64,000 nucleotides of DNA, taken from Immersiella caudata (taxonomy: Eukaryota > Ascomycota > Sordariomycetes > Sordariales > Lasiosphaeriaceae). The notes beneath the pieces were generated by a model. It did no database searches and was not told where the DNA came from. It was given only the letters and a program-made list of their open reading frames with translations. The stretch covers positions 62,001 to 126,000 of the forward strand of contig JAULSU010000002.1 of NCBI GenBank assembly GCA_030512335.1, read 5' to 3'. Made by a program: the position numbers and the translations under genes. Shown here piece after piece: positions 11,584 to 21,642 of the stretch (the first letter of the stretch is position 1; each line of letters opens with the position of its first letter).

Positions 11584-12504
11584 ATGGCTAGCAAATTGTT
11601 GAGCGTCCTGGCTTTGGCCTTGACCAGCCTCGCGCCTGTCCAAGCAGTCCCCGCAGCACCCCAAAACACCCTCAAGCTCATCCCGCCAAGCCAATGGGGC
11701 CCCGTCAACTCATCCAACCCCAACCAAATCGAGCTCCGCGTCTACGAACCGACCCAAATCAAGAACAAGCCCGCCGTCATCCTCGCTCTCCACTGGTGCG
11801 GCTCCACCGGCCCCGAATACTTCGCCGCGACAACCTACGCCCAATACGCCGACGAGCGCGGCTTCGTCGTTCTCTTCCCGTCCTCCCAAAAAGACAACAA
11901 CTGCTGGGACGTCGCCACCCCCGCAACCCTCACCCGCAACGGCAGCGGCGACTCGCACGATTTATCTCGAATCATCGCCTGGGCAAAGACCACCTACAAC
12001 GCCAACCCCTCCAAAGTCTTCGTCACCGGTACCTCCTCCGGCTGCATGATGTCCAACGTTATGTCCGCCACCTACCCGGACCTCTTCGACGCCATGTCCT
12101 GCTACTCTGGCGTCGCAGCCGGCTGTCTCGCCGGATCCCCCGGTTCCAGCCCCTGGACCGCCGATCCCACCTGCGCTAACGGCCTCATCGTAAAAACCCC
12201 CGCTGAGTGGAAAGCCGTCGCGCAGGCCATGTACCCCGGGTACACGGGGAAATACCCACGCATCATGACGTTCCATGGGGACTTGGATAATTTGGTATTT
12301 CCGCAGAATTTCCAGGAGCAGCTGAAGCAGTGGAGTGCGATTCACGGGGTGAGTTTGAGCCAGACCAAGGTAAACACGCCGTTTCCGAATTATACGTATT
12401 ATCGGTATGGGAACGGGAAGAACTTAGTGGGGTATTCGGTTTCGAACGTGGGGCATTTTGTTCTAGCCGAGGAGGAGATGGATTTGAGTTGGTTTGGGTT
12501 GTAA
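11584..12504 (+). CDS. secreted carbohydrate esterase family 1 enzyme (acetylxylan/feruloyl esterase type)
   Basis: Intronless, 306 aa. Residues 1-21 are a signal peptide (cleavage after VQA likely). The mature protein is one alpha/beta-hydrolase domain of the PHB-depolymerase/CE1 type: LALHWCGSTG forms the oxyanion region, GTSSGCMMS holds the GxSxG nucleophile (Ser151), FHGDLDNLV supplies the acidic residue (Asp233 or Asp235) and SNVGHFV the catalytic His291. The length is right for a CE1 acetylxylan esterase without a carbohydrate-binding module. It would act outside the cell, removing acetyl or feruloyl groups from plant xylan. Together with the GH105 gene at 16.7 kb it suggests saprotrophic or plant-associated life. 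Coding-strand composition changes from C-rich to G-rich around 12230. Confidence 0.88.
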   Translation: MASKLLSVLALALTSLAPVQAVPAAPQNTLKLIPPSQWGPVNSSNPNQIELRVYEPTQIKNKPAVILALHWCGSTGPEYFAATTYAQYADERGFVVLFPSSQKDNNCWDVATPATLTRNGSGDSHDLSRIIAWAKTTYNANPSKVFVTGTSSGCMMSNVMSATYPDLFDAMSCYSGVAAGCLAGSPGSSPWTADPTCANGLIVKTPAEWKAVAQAMYPGYTGKYPRIMTFHGDLDNLVFPQNFQEQLKQWSAIHGVSLSQTKVNTPFPNYTYYRYGNGKNLVGYSVSNVGHFVLAEEEMDLSWFGL

Positions 12505-13120
12505 ATAGGTAGCTCTGATGACATGATGAATTTGAGTTTGGAGGAAAGTGGGAAGCGTATTCTGACTCGATGGTACTTGAAAGGATAAAGGCAAACTCCC
12601 CTCGGCTTGCACAGCACTTGGTGGCGATGATATCCCTTGTTGTCGAGCCACTCTTCGAACAAGCTTGGTTTGGCATCAGCTTTGGAGTCATGCCCGAGAG
12701 GCCTTTTGCCGGCGTCCTCTACAACAAGAAATGCAAAAGCTTTAGCCGTTAGACAAGAAAAATATGCCCCCCGTGGGAGGAGAGGCTCCAGGAACACTGC
12801 CGCTCTGGGTTATGTTGAAATGAGGGGGCATGCAAATGTAAATTAAGAGGCTAAGCATGACATGGTCGACAAGGTACAAGGGCCAAATTCTTTCACATCT
12901 TTAGACAGTATTGTAATCGGAATCCTGGTAAATCCTCTTCCCACCAATCCCTGAGCTGTTTCTGACACTCCAGTAACACAGCTCCGGTCCTAGTTCTTCA
13001 GCCTTTCGCTCCAACAGGGCTACACCTGTACTCTATCTGAACATTTAATATGTTTTCTGTGAGTGTCAGGGGCCGTATGCAAAGGTTTTTTAGGGCTGAC
13101 ACGCTTTAACTTACCTAGCC
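12505..13120. other. intergenic, no gene seen
   Basis: About 620 bp between the esterase stop and the stop of the minus-strand mini-protein gene. No supported feature. Confidence 0.4.
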
Positions 13121-13318
13121 TCAGCAGCAGTTACAAGTATTGGGGCATATAGCGCATAGCGAGGGCCTGATATCTGGGTTTATGCAGAAGATGATGTAGT
13201 TTGGGCAGTCATTACGGAGATCGGTGCACCTCTTATCCACACTAGCAGGAGTCGCAGGCGGAGCGACCAGGGCATATGCAGCAGCTTGCATCATGACGGC
13301 AATAATACTGACGCGCAT
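13121..13318 (-). CDS. secreted 8-cysteine mini-protein, ShKT-like spacing, Kex2-type site
   Basis: Single-exon frame of 65 codons. Residues 1-19 are a signal peptide, followed by a short propeptide ending in Lys29-Arg30, a Kex2 site. The predicted mature peptide is residues 31-65 (35 aa) with eight cysteines at 31, 38, 45, 55, 58, 62, 64 and 65. The start CTDLRNDC and the INPDI segment before the last cysteine cluster resemble the ShKT fold pattern (CxDxxxxC ... C..NP ... CxxC), but with two extra cysteines. ShKT domains occur in toxins, channel blockers and enzyme appendages; no activity can be inferred. Upstream sequence and signal peptide are duplicated about 1.45 kb away in a dead copy. 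A 3' intron extending the protein cannot be excluded. Confidence 0.5.
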   Translation of the reverse strand: MRVSIIAVMMQAAAYALVAPPATPASVDKRCTDLRNDCPNYIIFCINPDIRPSLCAICPNTCNCC

Positions 13319-13810
13319 TTTCGGCGATAAAGGTACGGTAAAAGTCTGAGCCTAGGGCCGGTAAAGTAGGGGCTGGAGCGCTTGGGGTGGCGGGTACTGT
13401 AGCTTTGGAGGTTCTTGCTCTTTAGAACTATCGCTGGAAACCAGACCGGTCCTGCGTCTGGACTTTATGCTTTTTCAGATTGCTGGACAGGGCCTATTAG
13501 GAATCGGTCCAAGTGTCACCAAACATGGAGAGATCGACAACCCTCCCATGGCAACATTTCTTGGTAGCGCTGCATTTGGGGACTAGCGCACCCGCAACAT
13601 CACGAAAAGACTGATTTGTGTAATGTTGTGAATGTTGTGAATGTTATGGAGAGGACCAAGCACATCTCACGACACCTATGACTAATAATGGTAGGTTCTG
13701 ACCCCGGCTGCATCTCTACGCTGCAGGCTAATGCTAATCCGACCAGACAACTGCTTTTCTTCTAACCATGATTGGGGGCATCGACATCCTGGACGCAATG
13801 AGGAAGCCCC
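13121..13810. repeat. segmental duplication, copy A (contains the intact mini-protein gene)
   Basis: The signal-peptide part of the mini-protein gene and about 480 bp upstream align, with many substitutions and small gaps, to 14690-15290 in the same orientation. Shared words include AAAGTCTGAG, the TCCAAGTGTC/TCTAAGTGTC pair, AGCGCAC(C/T)CGCAACA and AAGCACATCT. This indicates an old direct duplication of the gene and its promoter. Confidence 0.6.
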
Positions 13811-14689
13811 AAAGTTTGCATTTGTCGGATGCTGCACCATGGTCCGAAGATGGCGTAATACAGTTGCTAAGACATTATTGGCTACTCATAACTAATAGTA
13901 TCAGACCCCCACGTCTCGGGCCAATGTGAGACTGGGAAAACCCGGACCCAATCCCGTAATAGCAAATTCGCGCGGAGCAGTTCTGCATTTACTAATCCAC
14001 AATAGGTGATCCGCTGCTGTCGGCCGACGGCACAGCGTGGGGAAGCACCTCATCCGAGAGGAGCACCTTCCGACGCTGGCGAAGGCGTTGTAAATGTCCT
14101 CGAGGCGTTAACTCGCGCTCCGAGTATGTCTGTATCATGCAGCGCCGTGTGGAGGCTGCACAACGCAAGCCAGCGGCTTGCTGCGTTGAAGTCGATTGCA
14201 TCAGGACGCATGACGCGAGGGGGAAATAGTTGGCGCCGGGGATGCCTCCGTTGAACGCCGCTGGGGCATCGCTGGCCAGAAGGGCTGGTTCTGAGAAAAT
14301 CTTGATATTGAGTCCCACCGAGTGTGGGAAGCCCAGGTTTTGCTGCCCGACCCCGCTCTCGGGACGGACCAGAAGTCGGTTCGGCTTCAGCTTCAACGCC
14401 GAACAGGCCTTGCAAGTCTTGTCTTCTGGTCGCGAAGTGTCATCGGCCGCTGACCAAGAGGGAGATGTTTCTCGCAATCGAAGCTGCAGATGTTTCGTAT
14501 CAGTAGTGAGGGGTCAACGAGGCGTCCTGCCAAAGATCCTGGTCAGCCATAGCAGCATTCCCTTTTGGACCATCAAAGCGCGTGAGCCTATAAAGAAACT
14601 ACTGAAACATGGCATGAACTGGTTATTTGAAGAGGCGAGATGTCGGCCCACGGCGCGGGGGGGGGGGGGGGGGGGGTTCATTATAAACA
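13811..14689. other. spacer between duplication copies; no firm gene
   Basis: A 161-codon minus-strand frame (13992-14477) exists. One alternative frame reads DAIDFNAASRWLALCSLH, faintly like the 'IDFxLIxxWLxxC' segment preceding HET domains, but no HET landmark follows. I treat it as unproven relic sequence. Confidence 0.3.
14657..14676. repeat. 20-base G homopolymer
   Basis: Uninterrupted run of 20 G on the plus strand, just downstream of the dead mini-protein copy; it breaks where cysteine-coding sequence would be expected. Slippage-prone, and its length may also be a sequencing artefact. Confidence 0.9.
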
Positions 14690-15290
14690 CAAAAAACACC
14701 ATATATTTTCGGGGCTAGCCGGAGCTGGAGCCGCGAGGGCACGCGTAGCAGGTTGCAGTACAACAGCAATGATACTAAGGCGCGCTGTCAGTGAAGGTGT
14801 GATGAAAGTCTGAGGGACTGATGATGTGAGTAAGTAATAAAGTGCTTGGGGCTGGGAGCACTGTAACTTGCGGAGGCGGAAACAAGAGAGGTCCTGAGTC
14901 AACTACTTATACATCCCGTACGGGCCGGCAGCATTAGTTAGTAACAGGTCTAAGTGTCGCAAAATGGAGAGAGACTGGTAAGCTCCCAGGTGATAAAGAT
15001 AAATTCCTTCATGCCGCTAACCAGCGCACTCGCAACAACAGGAAGGGGCTGGTCTTGTGCTTTGTGAAGACGGCCCGGACGTTTTAAGGTCGTCCAAGTT
15101 GTTTGCAGGACAGCTAAGCACATCTAACGAGAAAATGTTAACTATAGATCTGGCTTGTGGTGGTGGCTTCCGACCTTGGTAGCATCTACCCAACCCACCA
15201 ATGCCAATCCTACCAAGCAGCTGCGGCTCTTGTGTAAACATAACTGGGTGCATTCTTACCCGCGACGAAGAAATCGCAAAACCCTGAATT
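14690..15290 (-). pseudogene. segmental duplication copy B with dead mini-protein gene
   Basis: Around 14700-14790 (minus strand) a frame reads RLSIIAVVLQPATRALAAPA, clearly the paralogue of the signal peptide at 13260-13318. The start codon is lost (ATGCGC replaced by AGCGCG), no Kex2 site follows, and the cysteine-rich mature part is missing, replaced by the poly-G run. The region upstream to 15290 matches the upstream region of copy A. The copy is non-functional. Confidence 0.6.
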
Positions 15291-15568
15291 CGTCCTCATC
15301 TTGGATCATGGTTTAAAGATGGGAAGCACATGCGATGAGAACTTGGTGGCAGCTCGTAATTCCTGACCTTGACAGCGTTCTAATTGCACACTTTGGACTG
15401 ATGTTACTCTAACCAGGCAGTTGCTTCCTTCTCAACATCCTAGGGGCATTTCATGTTGTGGGAGGCCGAGAGCCTGCCTTGCCAAGCTGGTTCGCTACCA
15501 TCATCCTATACCCACACATAAAGGACGCCGTATTCTCCGAAGTGGGGTCCGTCTTCGAATGGGGGGTA

Positions 15569-16177
15569 CTAATCACTTTTCCACAGCTGTTTGGCGCCAG
15601 TAACGAGTTTATTGAACATGTAGTCGTGGCGTGAATTTGCGAGCCTGGCCTTGGCCATGAGACCCCCGTCGGTGATGGGTTTGTCGAAGCGTCGGTTTTT
15701 CTCCATGCTGAGGGAGTGATACTCGCGGAGCATGAGCATGATGGTACGAACCACACGAAACAATTTGGCAGCGGCTCTGAGTTAGGAGGGAGATGGTGGT
15801 TGTTGTAAGGTTTCGGGGGGGGGATTCGGACCGTGACGTTTACGTCGCACGTAGCACTGGACGTATTTGACGACAGAGATAGCTCTGGATAGGTGAGAAG
15901 TGAAGGGGCAGTGCTATAGGCAGCCCAATTGTCGGAGAGGTAGCGGCAGGTGCGCCCGAGAGCACATGCCGGACGTGGATTTGCATTGGTGGAAGATGTC
16001 GAGGACGATCTCGACTGGTGTTGAGTGGAAGGGATTCTTCGGCAGTGGGCTGTGTCCACTCGCCACGATTTGTGCGGAAGGGATGAGTTCTGAACGATTT
16101 TGCAAGACAGTTACTCCGAGGGATTGGACGTTTATGTGGCAACGGAGCTGATGCAAGGGAGACCGCGCGGGGAACAA
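15569..16177 (-). pseudogene. F-box protein relic
   Basis: One frame reads FHSTPVEIVLDIFHQCKST and the next frame continues ALGRTCRYLSDNWAA. Together these make an F-box (L-PxEIxxxIF ... LALxxTCRYL) split by a frameshift near 15975. Further down another frame gives a plausible C-terminal piece ending at 15569. F-box proteins recruit substrates to SCF ubiquitin ligases; this copy cannot make the motif intact. Confidence 0.5.
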
Positions 16178-16656
16178 CGATTAGTTAGATGCCAGCGGGG
16201 TGGCCCAAAACACCGGGAAAGCTACATTACGCATGGGAAAAGAGAAGAAACAAAGACAGCCAGACAATAACTTTTGGGTTACCCTCCACCACACGATGCA
16301 GAGATCGAGGTGTTGTGTGAAAAGGGTTGAAGGATGTCTCCACCAAGTTATGTTCGCATACAATACAAACTTGACTCAGGAACTCCCTTGAAATGAGGGT
16401 TACCGACTTGCACTCCAATGCGGGTAGCGGGGGATTCAGCTATCCAGAATATTTCTATTGGGCAATAACTTTATCCGCCTCTTAAAACAGAGGAAAATTG
16501 CGCTTCATATGCCTCAGAGCTCATCGCGGCTAATCTTGGCCCCCACCAAAGTCTTGCCTTTTAACCCCAGCCATTCGATGGTGAAGAAGTCACCGGGTCC
16601 TTCTACTTACAACTCCAAGTTGACTTCAACCTAAAACCAACCCCTATCGGCACAAA
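16178..16656. other. intergenic, promoter region of the GH105 gene
   Basis: About 480 bp with no coding signal; the pyrimidine-rich leader directly before 16657 is typical of a fungal 5' UTR. Confidence 0.4.
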
Positions 16657-17899
16657 ATGCGTCCCCGAGCACTAACAACCGCTCTCCTTACTCTTTCTCT
16701 CTCCTACGTCCTAGCCGCCGACAAACCCTATTCCACCTGGATGACCGACAGCATCATCGGCCGCGGCGTCCCCCCCACCCGCTGGTACACCGAAGCCACC
16801 TTCTACCGCTCCGTCGAGGCCGTCTTCAACCACACCTCCTCCCCCACCTACCTCACCTTCCTCAACACCTCCCTCACCTCCATTCTCACTGCCCTCTTGT
16901 ATCTCCCCTACAACTGGTCCCACTCCGACCACCAACTCGACCACATCCGCATCGGCTCCTCCCTTCTCCACCTCTACACCACCAACCCCTCACCCACCTC
17001 CAATCTCCTCCCCTCCATCCACTTCCTCCACGACGAGCTAACAACCCACCAAAAACGCACCCCCTCTGGTGGCTTCTGGCACAAGGACCCCAAATACCCT
17101 AACCAAATGTGGCTCGACGGTCTCTTCATGGCCGCGCCCTTTTATGCAGCTTACACCTCTCTCTTCCAACCTACCAACATCTCAGCGTGGGATGACATCC
17201 TGTTACAATTCACCCTCGTTGAATCTCACTGTCGCGACAGCGCAACGGGTATGCTCCGCCACGGCTACGACGAGTCGAAACGCGCTGTCTGGGCGGATCC
17301 CATCACCGGAGCGAGCCCGTTGGTTTGGATACGCGCGCAGGGGTGGTATATCATGGCGCTGGTTGATGTTTTGGAGTGGTTCCCGAGAGAACATAGGGGG
17401 TATGGGATGCTAAAAGGGTGGTTTTTGGAATTGGCGAAGGCGTTGAGGAGGGAGCAGGATGCGGAGAGTGGGGGGTGGTGGTTAGTTATGGGGAGGGAGT
17501 ATGTAGGGAGGAGGGGGAATTATATCGAGAGTAGTGGGACGGCGATGTATACGTATGGGTTGTTGAAAGGGGTGAGGATGGGGTTGTTTGAGGGGACGGG
17601 GGAGGTGTATTTGCAGGTGGCGAGAAGGGCGTATGAGGGGATGGTAGAGAAGTTTGTGAAGAGGGATGGAAGGGGGATGCTGACTTGGGAGGGGACGGTG
17701 AGAGTGGGGAGTTTGGATGGGAGAGGGGATTATCAGGTGAGTTGGAGGTTTTGTTGCTGGGGGATGAGAGGAGCTGACATTTTCCCAGTATTATACCGGC
17801 ATTGAGGTCGTGCAGAACTCTCCGATTGGAGTCGGACCTTTCATCCTCGCCAGCGTGGAAATGGAGAGGGCGAACTTGTGTGGAAACGACATATGCTGA
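16657..17899 (+). CDS. secreted GH105 unsaturated rhamnogalacturonyl hydrolase-type protein
   Basis: Two exons: 16657-17736 and 17789-17899, 52-nt intron with donor GTGAGT, branch GCTGAC and acceptor CCCAG, phase 0, total 396 aa. Splicing replaces a short non-conserved tail with YYTGIEVVQNSPIGVGPFIL, the expected end of the family. Signal peptide at residues 1-20. The domain is an (alpha/alpha)6 barrel: QMWLDGLFMAAPF contains the likely catalytic Asp154, and LVWIRAQGWYIMALVDVLEW is the conserved W-RA-GWY block. GH105 enzymes release unsaturated galacturonic acid from pectin-lyase products. Here it would act outside the cell on rhamnogalacturonan fragments. Codon use flips from C-ending to G-ending near 17300, so a single-exon reading of the 3' part looks odd but is in frame. 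Confidence 0.88.
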
Positions 17900-18427
17900 C
17901 AGCTTCAGCAATCGGTGAGCGGTGATGACTGTACTTCCTCGCGGACTCGGAATGGAGCCAGATGTTGTAGCGGTGTGGCCGCCGGTGAATGTTCAGAGGG
18001 GGGTTGGGGGGAAGGGGAGGGGGGGTCATTCAGGGATTGCAATTTCCAAGCATCATCCAGACGTTGCTGCAACTCACACCGAGCTGCTGCATGGGATGTT
18101 CTATGATCCCACAACATTCAATCCGTGCAATAGCTGGGTTCGGTCTTCCAGCGTTACATCCGCGGGTAAGAAACCGCCGGCCCGGGAAATGGGCTCGGAT
18201 CCTGCCGCTGTCGGCAAAAGGCAGGGATTTGGAAAATGCGGAGATGGCGTCTGCTCTCCTGCCGTAACGGGTAATGAGTAACTGCCGTCGGAGGCGAAGC
18301 AGGAGGAGTTCAGTCTGCGGGGAATGGCGAAAATAACAAATAGAAGTGGCGCCGTCAACTCGTCACTTCGCACAACTTCTGCAACTGGACTTTTTGACTG
18401 CGGTTGTTGTGTCGAAGTTTGGACAAG
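17900..18427. other. intergenic, no gene seen
   Basis: About 530 bp between the GH105 stop and the SnoaL-like gene. No supported frame; contains a G-rich stretch near 18000-18030. Confidence 0.4.
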
Positions 18428-20683
18428 ATGAGATTCAGAGCTGTCTTTTTGGCGTCACTGAGCGCCGCCACCGTCACAGCTCAGAAAGCGCCAACCCTTG
18501 AGTGGCTTGCCCGCGATGTTCAACGCGTCGAATCTGTCCGCGAGGTCAAGGATCTCACGCGGACCTTCTCTCACCTCGCACAGTTTGGGCGATGGGGTGA
18601 GATCGCAGCGCTTTTCGCGGACAATGGGGTTGTTCGAGTCGGAAACATCACGGCAGATACCGTCTTGGCAACCGGGCCGACCGTCGTCGAGTCCTGGCTT
18701 CGGGCAGACAATGAGGACATGGACGGTCTCAAAACCGGATCACTGAGCACATTTCTCGCTGATCAGCCGGTTGTGACTCTGTCACCGGATGGGTTGACGG
18801 CGAAGGGCCGGTGGCTGGTGCTTCGTCTTCAAGGGACTGGCTCTGGCGGGACACGCATTCAGGGAGGCGTGTTTGAGAACGAGTACACCAATATTGGAGG
18901 GAGGTGGAAGATTTCCCTACTACACTACTACCCCCAGTTCGACGGGAACTATGCCGAGGGATGGGGCAACACTGGGACTGGACTTCGATCTCTGCCGATC
19001 ATCCCATACCACTACACCCCTGACTCTGTCGGCATTCCCATCCTCCTGCCCAGTAACGCCGCCAACCCGCCATCCACGAAAGCTACAGCGCAGGAACTGG
19101 CAGCCAGAATCTCGAGGTTGAACGACGAGGACGAAGTCCGCAATCTTCAACACGCCTACGGCTTCTACGTCGACCGCCGCATGTGGACCGACGCTACAGA
19201 TCTTTTCACCTCTGACGCAACCATCACGGCCGACGGCTCCCGTTTCAACGGCACCACCCGCCAATACCTCGAACAAATGGGTCCTGAAAACCTCTCCCAA
19301 GGCATCCTCAACGACCACAACCTCTTCGACACCATCGTCCACATCGACCCCTCCGGCCGCGAAGCTACCACCCGCGGCATCGAGCTCGCCATGCTCGGCA
19401 ACACCCAAACCCGCGCCGCCACATGGGAATTCTCCGTCTTCCTCAACCGCTTCACCAAAGATCCCTCCACCGGCATCTGGAAAATATCCGCCCTCTCCAC
19501 CACCCACCTCCTCATAGCAAACTACTCCTCCGGCTGGGGCCACGGCGGCATCTCCCCCCTCAAAACCCCCCCATCACCCCCCCGGTTTCTCCCCATCTCT
19601 CGCTCCGCCCCATCCCCTTCCCCCTCCAACACTTCCATCCCATCCCTTTCCTCCCTCTCCCTCTCCCTCTCGCGCTCCGCAGCATACGACTCCTCCGAAT
19701 CAATCTCCTCGGCCTACGGCTACTTCGCCGACGACATCCGCTGCCAATTCTTCGCCGACTTGCACCACTCCGCCGGCCACAAACTCTCCCCCGGCACAGG
19801 ATACTACCTCACCCCTGCACGCATCGCTCAAGCCTGTCTTAGTCGCTACTCCACCTTTGATCCCAACCCTCAACGTCCGCGTGTCCCATTCCACTGGCGT
19901 CCGCAACCTGTTGCGATTGTATCGCAGGATGGGAAGAGTGTTACCTATCGAGCGAGGTTGTTGCAGTGGGGTACTAGCAATGAAACCCGGGGTGGATTCA
20001 ACGGGGTCAGTGGCTTCAACGCGGGAGTGTATCACGACCAGATGGTGATTGAGAATATCAACGGCACGGAGAGATGGAAACTGTGGAGTCTGACGATTGA
20101 TGAGTTTTATTGGCAGAGTGTGTCGTGGAAGGAGGGGTGGGCGGCGGCTGATCCAAGACCGCCGAGTAATGTTACGACGCCGAGTGGGCTGGCGAAGGAC
20201 TATCCGCCTGATTTGTTACTTACGGATGAGGCGTTTGGGGAGAGGGAGGTGGGGATGGATGGGGGAAAGCCGCCGAATATGAGATGGCCGGATTTGAAGA
20301 GGATGTGGTGGGGGTTTAGGAATCCGGTGAGCGGGAGGGCACCGGAGTCGTATAGTCCGGGGTGTGTGCCGTGTGTGGCAAGGCCGAAGTGGGGATTGGA
20401 GGTGAATGGGTATCAGGAGCCGCCGACGGGGCCGAGTTTGGTGAAGGCTGTGAGGGAAGGGACCAGTCTCAAAGTGAGTGTGAGTGCGGGGCCGGGAGAG
20501 TCGGTGTCGGGGAAGGTGCTGGTAAGGCAGGAGGGGACAGGAAGAGTTGTTGCTGAGGGGATGATTAAGGAGGGAGGAAGTGTCAGCTTGGAGTTGGGAG
20601 CGGAAGGAAATGGCTTAAAGCTTGTCGCTGAATTCGATGGGAGCGAGAGACTGAAGCCTGGGCAGACAAAGGTGTCTCTTTAG
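18428..20683 (+). CDS. secreted protein with three tandem SnoaL-like (NTF2-fold) domains
   Basis: Intronless, 751 aa from ATG 18428; the in-frame ATG at 18404 would put charged residues before the signal peptide. Residues 1-18 are a signal peptide ending TVTAQ. Three related blocks follow, each starting with a helix of the 'VRDLQHxYGxYVDRRxWxDxxxLF' kind: about 30-175 (LTRTFSHLAQFGRWGEIAAL), about 230-375 (VRNLQHAYGFYVDRRMWTDA) and about 415-570 (SISSAYGYFADDIRCQFFAD). A Pro/Ser-rich linker (about 378-415) separates the second and third. The C-terminal part, about 650-751, looks like an Ig/C2-type beta domain. SnoaL-like domains form cone-shaped pockets used by cyclases, isomerases and dehydratases; no catalytic residues can be assigned. 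Three copies in one secreted chain is unusual. Composition flips from C-rich to G-rich near 19900. Confidence 0.7.
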   Translation: MRFRAVFLASLSAATVTAQKAPTLEWLARDVQRVESVREVKDLTRTFSHLAQFGRWGEIAALFADNGVVRVGNITADTVLATGPTVVESWLRADNEDMDGLKTGSLSTFLADQPVVTLSPDGLTAKGRWLVLRLQGTGSGGTRIQGGVFENEYTNIGGRWKISLLHYYPQFDGNYAEGWGNTGTGLRSLPIIPYHYTPDSVGIPILLPSNAANPPSTKATAQELAARISRLNDEDEVRNLQHAYGFYVDRRMWTDATDLFTSDATITADGSRFNGTTRQYLEQMGPENLSQGILNDHNLFDTIVHIDPSGREATTRGIELAMLGNTQTRAATWEFSVFLNRFTKDPSTGIWKISALSTTHLLIANYSSGWGHGGISPLKTPPSPPRFLPISRSAPSPSPSNTSIPSLSSLSLSLSRSAAYDSSESISSAYGYFADDIRCQFFADLHHSAGHKLSPGTGYYLTPARIAQACLSRYSTFDPNPQRPRVPFHWRPQPVAIVSQDGKSVTYRARLLQWGTSNETRGGFNGVSGFNAGVYHDQMVIENINGTERWKLWSLTIDEFYWQSVSWKEGWAAADPRPPSNVTTPSGLAKDYPPDLLLTDEAFGEREVGMDGGKPPNMRWPDLKRMWWGFRNPVSGRAPESYSPGCVPCVARPKWGLEVNGYQEPPTGPSLVKAVREGTSLKVSVSAGPGESVSGKVLVRQEGTGRVVAEGMIKEGGSVSLELGAEGNGLKLVAEFDGSERLKPGQTKVSL

Positions 20684-21642
20684 AGATGAACTAGGACGAG
20701 TTGGGGGACAGAAAATGCGCCACAGTGTGACGAACTGAGGAACCGAACAATTGAACTGAGCTCGCTGGGTCGCTGAAGGTGTAGGCAGGGGTGCCTTTCG
20801 CCTACGGCACGCATTGGTGGCGTCTTGGGCGGGAGAAAAACATAAATCCACAGCTTGAACAAACCCGGAACTTAAAAGTTGACTGAATCCGTGTCTTTGT
20901 GTTCTTATCGCCCTCCAAATCTTGTCCGGATGAGCTCGAGCAACGACTTCGGTATCTGGGGCTGCGTCAAGGTTTGTTGGCATTTGCTCTGATTAGGAGA
21001 AAGAGGGCGGCACAGAGAATAATGACGCTGGTAAGGTGCATGATGGGCGGGCTGAGTTGGAGTGAACTGAAGGTAAATAGATGTAAATGCACCAGTGATG
21101 AGAGCGAGCAATTTATACCCTGTCGTGTGCGTGGACAGCCCTTCTCAAAGGCACTTTTAGATGGAATGAGACATGCTGAGTGCAATTGGGTGCAACAGCC
21201 TCGCCGACGGCGGGAGGTCAGTTGCCATACGGTGTACCTACCCGCCTGGGCACAAGTCGAACACCCCCATGGTCTTGCAGTTGCCCAAACTGACAAACAT
21301 GTGCACCGGCCATCCAGAGTCATGGCATATTGTCGGACGCTATGCGTCCCGTAATAATGTAGAAGATGGAGATGACGATGATGGCTCATATAGGTACAAT
21401 GTGAGCCTTCGTGATCTGCTTCTAGTGAGACGCAGAAATTCTGGGGGGCTCCCATAATGGAACCTTCTTCATCTCAGTCACCGTCCAGGCGGCTATCGCC
21501 ATCGTCACAGCCAATCGTTGTGCAGCCTTACCAGCCTCAGCCGTCACCTGGGGGGCTGCTTTGTCGTGTACCGCTATTCCTCGCCGTCGTCATCCGGCGG
21601 AGGTACCATCACTATTCGTGTGTCTCAGACACTTTCTGTACC
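20684..21642. other. intergenic, no firm gene
   Basis: About 960 bp. A minus-strand ATG at 21042 starts a perfect-looking signal peptide (23 residues) but meets a stop at once with no plausible donor site, so it is not called. Nothing else supported. Confidence 0.35.

Noticed and set aside
13992..14477. 161-codon minus-strand frame, possible HET N-terminal relic
   Set aside because: Only one weak phrase (IDFNAASRWLALCSLH in another frame) resembles the region before HET domains; none of the HET landmarks follows.
20967..21455. Minus-strand frame containing a strong signal-peptide-like start at 21042
   Set aside because: The hydrophobic start is followed by a stop after 23 residues and no donor site is present; the longer frame is low-complexity and unlike a protein.
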